DNA of 12,779 nt from Actinomycetota bacterium (GTDB lineage: Bacteria > Actinomycetota > Actinomycetes > Actinomycetales > Microbacteriaceae): NCBI GenBank assembly GCA_009704605.1, contig WLDW01000012.1, positions 1-12,779 of the forward strand. Reading direction: 5' to 3'. The translations under genes and the position numbers were made by a program. Position 1 is the first letter of the stretch. Each line of letters starts with the position of its first letter. Positions 6,076 to 12,779 of the stretch are shown piece by piece. The notes under the pieces were generated by a model. That model was not told the DNA's origin, did no database searches, and saw nothing but the letters and a program-made list of their open reading frames with translations.

Positions 6076-7011
6076 CTATCCCAGAGCTTGTTCTATCGCC
6101 AGAATGTTGGATTCCATCCACTCGAAGTATCTCTGCCCTTCAGGCAATAATTCACTGAGGGCTACTGTATTGATTCCGTTAGCTTGAGCAAGATTGCCGA
6201 TTTTGGCTATTTGGGAACTTAGGGTTTGTGGATTCACAACTAAAAGATTCACTTCTCCGTTTTCAATTAGATTTTCAATCTCTAGAAGATCTTTTGGAGA
6301 AGCATCCATCTCTTCTTCAATAGCCTGCGAAAAAGAGGCAGGTGTTAGGTTTTCGAGCTTTAGTTCAGCCAATAGGTATTCTGCGACTGGCTCGGCGGAG
6401 ATAAAGGTTTGGCCTTGAATCGAACTTGAAAGAACAGTGGCTTGATTTTCAAGAAGGTCTATTTGATCTAGAAACAAAGAAAGGTTGGTCTCATATTCCG
6501 AAGCATTCTCAGGGTCGATTGTTGAAAGTCTTTCGGCGATGCGGGTAGCAAAATCTGCGACAACATGAAAGTCATACCAAACGTGTTCGTTACCAGCTGC
6601 ATGGTCATGGTTATGTCCGTCTGGGTCCGCTTCAGTTGCAGCTGCGTCCTCTGCCTGGAGCTCGGCTGGAATGTATGCGTAGAGCACATCCTCAACGCCG
6701 GCCGCAGTTGCCAAAGTATCCATGAACGGGTCGTACCCGCCACCATTTGCCAGCACTAGATCTGCATCATTAACCGCAAGTTGGTCTCTGGCTGATGCCT
6801 CGTAAGAGTGTGGGTCTTGGTTGAAGCTTTCAATAATTGATGTGACTTGAACCGAGCCTCCGCCTATCCATACAGCTACATCGCCCCATACATTGGTCGA
6901 CGCAACTATTGAGACTCCTTCAAAGGGCACCTCAGCCTCTGGGGCAGTTATAGCGCAGCCAGAGAGGGTTAGGGATAAGACAGATGCAAGGGAAAGAATT
7001 TTCATCTTCAT
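6076..7011 (-). CDS. znuA: Zinc ABC transporter, substrate-binding lipoprotein
   Basis: A 311-residue cluster A-I metal-binding protein. A short signal peptide ends in the lipobox LSGC, so Cys19 should be lipidated and anchor it outside the membrane. Likely metal ligands are His68 (DPHSYE) and His143 (NEHVWYD). The third position, His in E. coli ZnuA, is Glu207 (SAEPVAEYL), and the fourth, usually Asp, appears as Asn260 in VVNPQT. A histidine-rich flexible loop (DGHNHDHAAGNEH, 131-143) is a zinc-chaperone feature and argues for zinc despite the Glu. It is the first gene of the operon; its promoter puts transcription start at or next to the ATG, so it is probably leaderless. A second ATG six bases in (7005) is also possible. 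Confidence 0.93.
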   Translation of the reverse strand: MKMKILSLASVLSLTLSGCAITAPEAEVPFEGVSIVASTNVWGDVAVWIGGGSVQVTSIIESFNQDPHSYEASARDQLAVNDADLVLANGGGYDPFMDTLATAAGVEDVLYAYIPAELQAEDAAATEADPDGHNHDHAAGNEHVWYDFHVVADFATRIAERLSTIDPENASEYETNLSLFLDQIDLLENQATVLSSSIQGQTFISAEPVAEYLLAELKLENLTPASFSQAIEEEMDASPKDLLEIENLIENGEVNLLVVNPQTLSSQIAKIGNLAQANGINTVALSELLPEGQRYFEWMESNILAIEQALG

Positions 7012-7017
7012 AAGACC

Positions 7018-7047
7018 AATCTAGGCCTTACTGATAATGATTGTCAA
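7018..7047 (-). promoter_or_regulatory. znuA promoter, apparently leaderless
   Basis: A perfect -35 TTGACA (7042-7047, minus strand) is followed after 18 bases by TAGATT (7018-7023), which fits TAnnnT. Six bases then separate it from the znuA ATG at 7011, so transcription should begin at the start codon. The Zur-box palindrome covers most of the -35 and the first part of the spacer. Confidence 0.7.
7032..7046. promoter_or_regulatory. Zur box (7-1-7 palindrome)
   Basis: TGATAATGATTGTCA is a dyad centred on 7039 with six of seven arm pairs matched, and the match resumes outside it (TTA at 7028-7030 against TAA at 7048-7050). It resembles known actinobacterial Zur sites of the TGAnAATGATTnTCA type. 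Its position over the znuA -35 explains repression by steric block when Zur holds zinc. Confidence 0.8.
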
Positions 7048-7062
7048 TAAAGAATATTGGCT

Positions 7063-7272
7063 CTAAAGCCCGTTCTTCTTTCGAAACACCGCCACGATAG
7101 CGTTTGCGTGCCCGTGGCCCATTTCAAACTTCGTCTTTAGGTGAGCAACTTGTTCCATGTGGGTTAGCTTGATGACTTTCTTTAGCTCTTTCATCCAGTG
7201 CTCAATTGGCTTTCCGTACTTCGCCTCAATCGAAGGAAAATACGATGCTGGGCCAGTTACCTTTTCTGCCAT
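7063..7272 (-). CDS. DUF4287 small protein
   Basis: A 69-residue soluble, basic protein. The pattern VTGPASYFPSIEAKYGKPI followed by W, then HLKTKFEMGHGHANAIVA, is the DUF4287 signature; its function is unknown. The Gly-His-Gly-His-Ala-Asn segment (near 52-57) is the most conserved part and is repeated across the family. It begins 10 bases after the E2 stop with AGGAAG as ribosome site, so it is the last gene of the dehydrogenase operon. The link to that operon may be chance. Its stop lies 16 bases before the znuA -35 region; only a four-pair hairpin (GGCT-TTAG-AGCC) overlaps the stop, so termination is not obvious. Confidence 0.85.
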   Translation of the reverse strand: MAEKVTGPASYFPSIEAKYGKPIEHWMKELKKVIKLTHMEQVAHLKTKFEMGHGHANAIVAVFRKKNGL

Positions 7273-7282
7273 GGCTTCCTGT

Positions 7283-8629
7283 CTAGTCCAGCAGTAGCGC
7301 CGGCTCTTCGATTACCGATGCTACATCTTGAACAAATCTGGACGCAACATCGCCATCAACCACTCGGTGATCGAAAGTGGCACCAATGGTTGTTACCTGG
7401 CGAATCACAATCTCATTGTTCACAACCCATGGCTTTGGACGAATCGAACCAAGCGCCACAATGGCAACCTGACCTGGGTTCAAGATGGGGGTTCCAGTGT
7501 CAACACCAAAGACACCGATGTTGGTGATGGTGATGGTTCCATCCTTCATGTCCTCTGGTGTGGTTTTCCCCTCACGCGCTGTTGCTGCAAGTAATTCAAG
7601 CTGACGAGCCAGTTCAAGCATCGACATCTGATCAGCATCTTTGATGTTTGGAACAATCAGACCACGCGGTGTTGCGGCAGCAACACCAAAGTTTACGAAG
7701 TTGTGAACAATGATTTCTTTGTCTGTCCAGGTGGAGTTCACGGTTGGGTTTCTTCTAACCGCCCACATCATTGCCTTTGCCATAAGTAGCAACGGGGTAA
7801 CTTTCACGCCAGCAAAATCTGTTGAGGCTTTTAGTCTCTTGACGTATTCCATGGTTCTGGTGGCATCGACATCAACAAAGATCGAAACGTGCGGTGCGGT
7901 GAAGGCGGACTGCACCATTGCCGTCGCGATGGCTTTTCTAACACCCTTGACTGGAATGCGCTCTTCGCGCTCCGATGGAATCGCAGGTGTAGTTAGGTTT
8001 CTAAACACTGATGCTTGTGTTGCGGCATTGACAACATCTTCGCGCGTGATTTCACCAGCTGGGCCCGTAGATACAACTTTAGAAAGATCCACGTTTAGAT
8101 CCTTAGCAAGTTTTCGAATTGGTGGCTTTGCGATCACATCTCCACTTAGCGCAGATGGGACGGCAGAAGTTGCGGTTGGAATTGAACTTGCCAAAGAAGC
8201 TGCAGCAACGGCGCCAGAGCGTTTACGTCTAGTAGCGCCGTGACCGGCGGAACCATAACCAACCAGGTTGGGTTTGGTTTCATCTGATGCAACCGATGAG
8301 GCAACATCGGCAACGGCTTCGTGCATGGTGTCAGACTCGGTAATTATCGGAATAGAGCTGGTGGCAGGTCCTGCTACCAAGATGTTTCCTTCGGCCTGGA
8401 CCGAAATGATTGGGGTGCCAACCAAGACGGTGTCGCCTTCTTTGGCAAAGAGCTTTTCGATTGTTCCTGCGAACGGGCAAGGTAGTTCAACGATTGATTT
8501 TGCGGTTTCAATTTCGCAAATAACTTGGTTCACGCTTACCTGGTCGCCAGCAGCAACTTTCCAAGAAACAATTTCGGCTTCAGTTAGACCTTCGCCAACA
8601 TCGGGCAAGTTGAATACTGCAAGTGACAT
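7283..8629 (-). CDS. bkdC: Lipoyl E2 acyltransferase of a 2-oxoacid dehydrogenase complex (probably branched-chain)
   Basis: A 448-residue dihydrolipoamide acyltransferase. One lipoyl domain (1-78) carries the lipoylated Lys44 in [17 protein letters not shown]. An Ala/Ser/Thr-rich linker (about 85-165) leads to the E3/E1-binding domain (about 168-203: [29 protein letters not shown]), then the catalytic domain (about 225-448) with [15 protein letters not shown], active-site His421 and Asp425. It transfers the acyl group from lipoate to CoA. The ETAKS lipoyl context, as opposed to ETDKA, is typical of actinobacterial branched-chain complexes, but pyruvate as substrate is not excluded. AAAGGGTAAGAAG lies before the ATG, 14 bases after the E1-beta stop. 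The E3 gene is not nearby. Confidence 0.92.
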   Translation of the reverse strand: MSLAVFNLPDVGEGLTEAEIVSWKVAAGDQVSVNQVICEIETAKSIVELPCPFAGTIEKLFAKEGDTVLVGTPIISVQAEGNILVAGPATSSIPIITESDTMHEAVADVASSVASDETKPNLVGYGSAGHGATRRKRSGAVAAASLASSIPTATSAVPSALSGDVIAKPPIRKLAKDLNVDLSKVVSTGPAGEITREDVVNAATQASVFRNLTTPAIPSEREERIPVKGVRKAIATAMVQSAFTAPHVSIFVDVDATRTMEYVKRLKASTDFAGVKVTPLLLMAKAMMWAVRRNPTVNSTWTDKEIIVHNFVNFGVAAATPRGLIVPNIKDADQMSMLELARQLELLAATAREGKTTPEDMKDGTITITNIGVFGVDTGTPILNPGQVAIVALGSIRPKPWVVNNEIVIRQVTTIGATFDHRVVDGDVASRFVQDVASVIEEPALLLD

Positions 8630-8643
8630 CTTCTTACCCTTTC

Positions 8644-9627
8644 TTAGTAGGCGAGCGAACGATCTACTGCTTCTAGAATCCGATCAGCATCGGGTAGGAA
8701 CAGTTCTTCAAGTTTGGCAGGTGGATATGGCACATCGAAGCTTCCAACCCGAAGAACAGGTGCCTCGAGGCTATAAAAGGCCAATTCGGCCACCCTTGCG
8801 GCCACTTCAGATGCAACCGAGTATGAAGTTGAGGCTTCCGAAGCTATTACCAAGCGACCGGTTTTTCGAACCGAGTTCAAGATAGTTGGAAAATCTATTG
8901 GAGAAATTGATCGAAGATCAATTACCTCCAAGCTGATTCCCTCGGCGGTGGCAAGGTCTGCAGCTTGCAAAGCGGTAACCACCATCGGTCCATAGCTAAC
9001 TAGCGTTACTTGAGTTCCCTCGCGCAAAACTTTTGCCTGGTGCATGGTGGCTGGTGGTGTATCTAGATTCACTGTTCCTTTGAGCCAGTAGCGTCTTTTT
9101 GGTTCAAAGAAGATTACTGGGTCGTTTGATTCAATTGCTTGCTGAATCATCCAGTAAGCATCATTTGGATTTGAAGGGCTGATAACTCGAAGTCCTGGAG
9201 TGTGAGCAAAATATGCTTCGGGGGATTCACTGTGATGCTCGACGGCACCGATTCCTCCTCCGTAAGGAATACGAATGACAACCGGCATGCTCAAATGGCC
9301 TTCAGACCTGTTTGTTAGCTTTGCAAGCTGCGAAACAATCTGATCAAATGCCGGATACACAAAACCTTCAAACTGAATCTCCGCTATTGGTTTGTAGCCG
9401 CGCATTGCAAGACCAATTGCAGTTCCAACAATTCCCGATTCGGCAATTGGAGAGTTGAACACTTTTTGATTTCCAAATTCTGCAAGTAATCCTTCGGTGA
9501 CTCGAAACACTCCACCTAGTTCTGCAACGTCTTCTCCAAATACCAATACCTTGGAGTCTTTTTGCATTTGCTTCTGAATACCAGCGTTGATCGCTTTGGC
9601 AATACTCATCTCAGCTGTGTTGGTCAT
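8644..9627 (-). CDS. bkdB: 2-oxoacid dehydrogenase E1 component, beta subunit
   Basis: A 327-residue transketolase-like subunit. [17 protein letters not shown] (31-47) and [16 protein letters not shown] (60-75) form the thiamine diphosphate pocket; Glu63 is the residue that activates the cofactor. [18 protein letters not shown] (118-135) contains the conserved His131 pair. The C-terminal domain has [12 protein letters not shown] (234-245). With E1-alpha it makes the alpha2-beta2 decarboxylase that passes an acyl group to the lipoyl arm of E2. The ATG overlaps the E1-alpha TGA by four bases (ATGA), so the subunits are translated together. Length is typical of the branched-chain and alpha2-beta2 pyruvate enzymes. 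Confidence 0.94.
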   Translation of the reverse strand: MTNTAEMSIAKAINAGIQKQMQKDSKVLVFGEDVAELGGVFRVTEGLLAEFGNQKVFNSPIAESGIVGTAIGLAMRGYKPIAEIQFEGFVYPAFDQIVSQLAKLTNRSEGHLSMPVVIRIPYGGGIGAVEHHSESPEAYFAHTPGLRVISPSNPNDAYWMIQQAIESNDPVIFFEPKRRYWLKGTVNLDTPPATMHQAKVLREGTQVTLVSYGPMVVTALQAADLATAEGISLEVIDLRSISPIDFPTILNSVRKTGRLVIASEASTSYSVASEVAARVAELAFYSLEAPVLRVGSFDVPYPPAKLEELFLPDADRILEAVDRSLAY

Positions 9628-10748
9628 TTCGAGTCCTCCTCAAATGAGGATTCGTAGTTTTCGAGCCAAGCTTGCTGCTCTTGAACCAGCGGGTGCGGGT
9701 CGGTATAGACGTGCTTGAAGATGTTCTCCAAAGGAGGGTTAGGCATAGCAAAGGTAGCTTCCCGAATTTGAGTCGCTAGATCATCGCCGGCTTGAGCAAC
9801 CTCTTGGAAGAACTCGTCGCCGACACCTTGGCGGCGAAGGAACTTCTCAAAGCGGGTGATTGGGTCACGGGCAATCCAGTAATCAGTTTCTTCTTGGGGA
9901 CGGTACTTCGAAGGGTCGTCACTTGTGGTGTGCGCTCCTACTCGGTAGGTCAGTGCCTCAATAAGTGATGGGCCGAGACCATTTCTGGCATCATCCATGT
10001 GTTTGGCGGTTACCGCGTAACAAGCCAAAACGTCATTGCCGTCAACTTGGATTCCAGGAACCCCAAAGCCTTCACCTCGAAGATATAGGGGAACTACCGT
10101 TTGGGCAGATACTGGCGAGCTAATTGCCCACTGGTTGTTCTGACAAAAGAAAACCAATGGCGATTTGTTGACTGCGGCAAACAAGAGGGCTTCGCTAACA
10201 TCACCCTCAGCGGTAGCACCATCACCAAAGTAAGTAATTACTGCTTGGTCAACCTCTGGGTCACCGGTTCCAACATTGCCATCAAAGTTGACACCCATCG
10301 CATAACCGGCGGCGTGCAGCACCTGGGTTCCTAGAACGATTGCATAAAGATGAAATCTGGTTTCTTCAGGATTCCAACCACCGTGATTCACACCGCGCAT
10401 CATCTTGATGATTGACATCAGATCAATTCCGTGGGTTATTGCCACCCCGTGCTCGCGGTAGCTGGGAAACATGTGATCGTTCTTTCCAACGGCGTAACCT
10501 GATCCGATTTGGGCAGCTTCTTGACCAACTGCGGGAACCCAGAGACCCATTTGTCCTTGGCGTTGCAAGGCGGTGCACTCGTTATCAAAGCGACGAATTC
10601 GCGCCATGTCGCGATAGAACTTTAGAAAATCATCGAGGGTTAGCTTTTCAATATATTTGCCATAGTGTGCGTATTCGCTAGGCACCTCAAACACGCCATC
10701 CGGAGACAGCATCTGAACTTGCGGCACGCGGCCCGCCGAAGTAGTCAC
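9624..10748 (-). CDS. bkdA: 2-oxoacid dehydrogenase E1 component, alpha subunit
   Basis: A 374-residue thiamine-dependent subunit. The cofactor motif runs from GDGATAEGD (175-183) to NNQWAIS (204-210). FPSYREHG (near 94-101) and HTTSDDPSKYR (273-283, the loop holding the regulated serine in mitochondrial homologues) are typical of branched-chain E1-alpha. The enzyme decarboxylates a 2-oxoacid, most likely from Val, Leu or Ile. The frame is open upstream to 10844, but that would overlap the divergent gene starting at 10787 and adds an unconserved, Arg-rich tail. GTG at 10748 is chosen because the sequence from there (TTSAGRVPQVQMLSPDG) begins in the usual place. A TAAATT seven bases before it suggests a leaderless start. 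Confidence 0.92.
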   Translation of the reverse strand: MTTSAGRVPQVQMLSPDGVFEVPSEYAHYGKYIEKLTLDDFLKFYRDMARIRRFDNECTALQRQGQMGLWVPAVGQEAAQIGSGYAVGKNDHMFPSYREHGVAITHGIDLMSIIKMMRGVNHGGWNPEETRFHLYAIVLGTQVLHAAGYAMGVNFDGNVGTGDPEVDQAVITYFGDGATAEGDVSEALLFAAVNKSPLVFFCQNNQWAISSPVSAQTVVPLYLRGEGFGVPGIQVDGNDVLACYAVTAKHMDDARNGLGPSLIEALTYRVGAHTTSDDPSKYRPQEETDYWIARDPITRFEKFLRRQGVGDEFFQEVAQAGDDLATQIREATFAMPNPPLENIFKHVYTDPHPLVQEQQAWLENYESSFEEDSK

Positions 10749-10786
10749 AGGCTCTAATTTAGCTCTAATGCTGGGACAATAGAAAA
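10749..10786. promoter_or_regulatory. Divergent promoter region, E1-alpha (minus) and YvlD-like gene (plus)
   Basis: Only 38 bases separate the two starts. On the minus strand TAAATT (10756-10761) lies seven bases before the E1-alpha GTG. On the plus strand TCTAAT (10764-10769) lies 17 bases before the ATG, with TAGTCA (10742-10747) as a possible -35 at 16 bases. GCTCTAAT occurs twice here (10751 and 10762). The -10 calls are weak individually, but the gap is too short to hold two ordinary promoters with leaders. Confidence 0.4.
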
Positions 10787-11212
10787 ATGATTCGTTTCTT
10801 TGTCTCCACCTCAATAAACGCGCTAGCTCTATGGGTTGCAACAATCCTTATTCCAGCCATAACACTCACTCCTTACGGTGGTGAAGGGCTCTGGCAGCGA
10901 ATTGGTTCCTTCTTACTTGTTGGAGCAATCTTTGGTTTAGTGAACGCGATAATCGCACCGATTATCAAGGTGCTTGCGTTCCCGCTTTACATTCTTACTT
11001 TTGGTTTGATCTCATTTGTTATCAATGGAGCGCTGCTTTTATTTGTTGCTTGGCTTTCATCTCAAATTGGATCCGACATCTTCACCATCGATGGCTTCAC
11101 CTCTGAAGGTCTAACTATTGAGTCCATGGGTTGGGCAATCCTGGGTGCAGTAATCATTTCGATTGCATCCTTGATTGGCCGCTGGATTTTCAAGATCCTT
11201 AGAATTCTCTAG
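10787..11212 (+). CDS. Phage-holin-like / YvlD-family (DUF360) membrane protein
   Basis: A 141-residue membrane protein with four predicted segments at about 4-26, 41-63, 66-92 and 114-138. The FLLVGAIFGLVNAIIAPIIK and FPLYILTFGLISFVINGALL segments are the mark of the YvlD/DUF360 group, classed with mycobacteriophage holin superfamily IV. Nothing here suggests a prophage: no lysin or other phage gene is near. Members are common single membrane proteins of unknown role in actinobacteria and firmicutes. It is divergent from the dehydrogenase operon by 38 bases. Its 3' end overlaps the convergent hydrolase gene by 14 bases, so the last codons of both are read from the same DNA. Confidence 0.85.
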   Translation: MIRFFVSTSINALALWVATILIPAITLTPYGGEGLWQRIGSFLLVGAIFGLVNAIIAPIIKVLAFPLYILTFGLISFVINGALLLFVAWLSSQIGSDIFTIDGFTSEGLTIESMGWAILGAVIISIASLIGRWIFKILRIL

Positions 11213-12257
11213 AGATAACAAAATCCATCGCCTTTCCAACAGGCGCCCCTAGCACCTGAGACAGTAGCTGCTGCTTGATGTTCACACTCCCCTTACTTTT
11301 GGACGCGTCCACTTCTTGAGTTGTGTTCTTGTAGCTTTTCAATGAATGCGAATGCATCGGAGCATCTGACTCCGAAGCCAAGGAAGTGCGTTGAATAGTC
11401 ACCCAGTTTTTGGTGAGCGGATTCACTCTTCCGGAAGCATTTGGGATTGGGTCATTCACATGCTCGATTGCCATCACCGGAACCTTGGATAGTTTCAATT
11501 GTGCAATCGGGGCACCAATGGTTACCAAACCGGCTGTTATGTAACCGGCGGGGTGCTGGGCAAGATTGCCCGCCACCATTCCACCTTGCGAGTGCCCAAC
11601 GAATATCACTTCGTCAGTTGCCGCAATGCCAGCTTGGCTCATAGCTTCCAACACTGCTCGCTCGCTAGCTGCTAAGCCGTTACCTTGCATTGCCAAAATG
11701 TTTGACTGCAGATCAAGCGGATTTGATCCATCTCCAAGGCCTAGGGTCTGTGTGCCGGGAATGTAAACAATTGCGGTTCTTTGATCTGCTGTTTGGAAAA
11801 AGTCAATGCCAACTGTTGGTTGCTTTTTTGATGACAGCTGCGCTAGCCGATCCAGTAGTTGCGTAATGGAATTTGGAGTACTTGTAGCAGCGGTGCTTTT
11901 CTTAGTTGCAGAAATCCTTTGGTCTAGATTCCAGCCGAGAGTTGTCGCAACGTTGGTGGCAACCGCAGCAAGGGCTGGAACAAAGTGGATTTCAAATCGC
12001 CTGTGAATTTGAGCTTCTGTTGAAAAATACTGTTCGGATGCAACTAAGCAGTTGCTGTGTAGTCGCTCTAGTTTTGAGAGGACGCTTATTGTTGCCGCTC
12101 GATACTGCAGCAGGCGAAGTGGGTCGGACAACAAAGATTCGATTGAGCTAAAGGCAGCTAGTTGCTCCGCTGCAAGTTTGATCTCGAAAGCAACGCGGTG
12201 TATCTCTTCGCGGGTAGCGAGAATGTCTGGATTTCCCCCGTAGCTTTCAATAGTCAC
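11199..12257 (-). CDS. Alpha/beta hydrolase with helical N-terminal region
   Basis: A 352-residue protein in two parts. Residues about 11-105 are predicted long helices (REEIHRVAFEIKLAAEQLAA; LLQYRAATISVLSKLERLH), reminiscent of the WXG/ESX-type helical domains found before effector domains in actinobacteria. Residues about 145-350 are an alpha/beta hydrolase: VGIDFF, IVYIPGTQTLG (oxyanion region), then the nucleophile elbow VGHSQGG (220-226, Ser223), followed by VTIGAP, a likely acid Asp269 in VNDPIPN, and His304 in HSHSLKSY as the probable base. An esterase or lipase activity is likely; the substrate is unknown. There is no signal peptide. The GTG start overlaps the stop of an upstream 53-residue gene by four bases, so the two are coupled. 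No close named family is recognised. Confidence 0.8.
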   Translation of the reverse strand: MTIESYGGNPDILATREEIHRVAFEIKLAAEQLAAFSSIESLLSDPLRLLQYRAATISVLSKLERLHSNCLVASEQYFSTEAQIHRRFEIHFVPALAAVATNVATTLGWNLDQRISATKKSTAATSTPNSITQLLDRLAQLSSKKQPTVGIDFFQTADQRTAIVYIPGTQTLGLGDGSNPLDLQSNILAMQGNGLAASERAVLEAMSQAGIAATDEVIFVGHSQGGMVAGNLAQHPAGYITAGLVTIGAPIAQLKLSKVPVMAIEHVNDPIPNASGRVNPLTKNWVTIQRTSLASESDAPMHSHSLKSYKNTTQEVDASKSKGSVNIKQQLLSQVLGAPVGKAMDFVISREF

Positions 12258-12415
12258 CAGTTCAGGGATTGCCCTAGGGCAATTAGTTCAGACTCTAGAG
12301 CTGCAAGTTGAGAGGTAACGACTAAGGCAGCTGCCCCAGACCAGTAACCAGGCTCAGGCTTGGCAAGCCTAATTCGATAGAGGCTTTGCTGAATTTGAAA
12401 CTGAATCTGGTCCAC
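12254..12415 (-). CDS. Small WxG-containing protein, coupled to the hydrolase
   Basis: A 53-residue frame begins at GTG 12415 and ends in TGA overlapping the hydrolase GTG (GTGA). Upstream in frame there is a stop, and no other ATG, GTG or TTG start. The sequence is mainly helical: a Gln-rich start (DQIQFQIQQSLYRIRLAK), then a turn with YWSGAAA (Trp25-Ser26-Gly27), then a second helix with Leu/Ala spacing (TSQLAALESELIALGQSL). Helix-WxG-helix is the plan of ESX/WXG100 proteins, but those are about 100 residues, so this is a half-length relative or a chance likeness. The tight overlap with a real gene is the main reason to believe it. Weak AGAG lies before the start. Confidence 0.6.
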   Translation of the reverse strand: MDQIQFQIQQSLYRIRLAKPEPGYWSGAAALVVTSQLAALESELIALGQSLNW

Positions 12416-12436
12416 GCAAATACTCTGCGCTGTTTG

Positions 12437-12464
12437 ATTAGATTTTTGGCATCAAATTTGCGAA
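12437..12464 (-). promoter_or_regulatory. Possible promoter of the small-protein/hydrolase pair
   Basis: On the minus strand TTCGCA (12459-12464) precedes TCTAAT (12437-12442) by 16 bases. The -10 matches five of six consensus positions and equals the hexamer before the YvlD-like gene. The -35 is poor. The 82-base gap to purB also has to hold the purB promoter, which I cannot place. Confidence 0.25.
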
Positions 12465-12497
12465 TTGTTGAAAGCCCGAAGGCAATAACAGCCCTCG

Positions 12498-12779
12498 ATG
12501 CGCAAGAATAGTTTGGTGAGCCTTTCTTCGCAGCCAATTAGCCCGCTAGACGGTCGTTACGCACCGGCTGTTGCTGAGCTTTCTCTATTACTTTCCGAGG
12601 CTGGTCTAAACCGGGCCAGGGTTCAAGTCGAAATTGAATGGCTCTTGCTGCTTTCAAACTCCGAGATTTTTGGTCGTGAGAGGTATGTCACCGAAGAACA
12701 AGCCAAAGCTCTAAGAAAAGCTTTTGAAGACTTTAGTGACGAAGACGTTTTGGCACTAGCTTCCATTGAGGCCACAACC
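12498..12779 (+). CDS. purB: Adenylosuccinate lyase, N-terminal part (cut by window edge)
   Basis: Ninety-four codons are visible and open to the right edge. The protein begins near QPISPLDGRYAPAV; the PLDGRY motif (Arg20, Tyr21 from the ATG) binds the substrate phosphate in E. coli-type PurB. Next come LSEAGLNRARVQVEIEWLLLL and a segment ending LALASIEATT, just before the expected NHDVKAVE block of the family. PurB cleaves succinylaminoimidazole carboxamide ribotide and adenylosuccinate in purine synthesis. The start is not certain: ATG 12498 has no spaced ribosome site, and GTG 12516 (giving MSLSSQPISPLDGRY) fits the usual protein N-terminus as well. It is divergent from the small-protein/hydrolase pair. 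Confidence 0.93.
   Translation, partial: MRKNSLVSLSSQPISPLDGRYAPAVAELSLLLSEAGLNRARVQVEIEWLLLLSNSEIFGRERYVTEEQAKALRKAFEDFSDEDVLALASIEATT

Noticed and set aside
7055..7070. Terminator at the end of the DUF4287 gene
   Set aside because: The hairpin has only four pairs, overlaps the stop codon and lacks a clean T tract.
10749..10844. Upstream extension of the E1-alpha frame to 10844
   Set aside because: It would overlap the divergent YvlD-like gene by 58 bases and adds 32 residues with no family likeness; the GTG at 10748 has a -10-like box at the right distance.
10787..11212. Prophage remnant, suggested by the holin-like protein
   Set aside because: No lysin, integrase, capsid or att-like repeats are near; YvlD-type proteins are ordinary chromosomal genes.
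12322..12537. A 71-residue minus-strand frame over the purB start
   Set aside because: It runs antisense through the conserved first codons of purB, and the GTG frame 12254-12415, coupled to the hydrolase, explains the same DNA better.

Overview
The window looks like a chromosomal segment of a small-genome, moderate-GC actinobacterium, most likely a Microbacteriaceae-type (Micrococcales) freshwater lineage. This is inferred from the protein types (actinobacterial HU, a CopD-type copper/CtaG protein, FurB-type Zur, DUF4287), from tight packing with several 4-base start/stop overlaps, and from TAnnnT-like -10 boxes with apparently leaderless starts. Taxonomy below class level is a guess. No stretch longer than 300 bases lacks a gene, and no tRNA, rRNA, CRISPR or insertion sequence was seen.

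Layout. From about 10.75 kb down to base 1 every gene lies on the minus strand. In transcription order these are: a thiamine-dependent 2-oxoacid dehydrogenase operon (E1-alpha, E1-beta, lipoyl E2, then a 69-residue DUF4287 protein); a zinc uptake operon znuA-znuC-znuB-zur with a Zur-box-like palindrome on its promoter; a GT4 glycosyltransferase; rpmB-rpmG-rpsN, encoding three zinc-free (Cys-motif-lacking) ribosomal proteins; the nucleoid protein HU with a strong terminator; and an isoprenylcysteine methyltransferase-like membrane protein overlapping a CopD-type membrane protein that runs off the left edge. To the right, a YvlD/phage-holin-like membrane protein (plus strand) converges on an alpha/beta hydrolase (minus strand). 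The hydrolase overlaps an upstream 53-residue WxG-containing small protein. purB starts at the right edge on the plus strand.

How the genes work together. The zinc operon is self-contained: importer plus its own repressor, whose zinc ligands are all visible, with a 7-1-7 palindrome covering a perfect TTGACA -35. The ribosomal proteins next door are the zinc-independent forms, the type that other actinobacteria place under Zur, but no Zur box is visible in front of them. The dehydrogenase genes resemble the branched-chain (Bkd) type more than pyruvate dehydrogenase; the E3 subunit is not in the window.

Least described: the two-gene unit at 11.2-12.4 kb (WxG mini-protein plus alpha/beta hydrolase with a helical N-terminal region), the leaderless, Zur-gated znu promoter, and the TTG start of zur placed directly against the znuB stop in the same frame.
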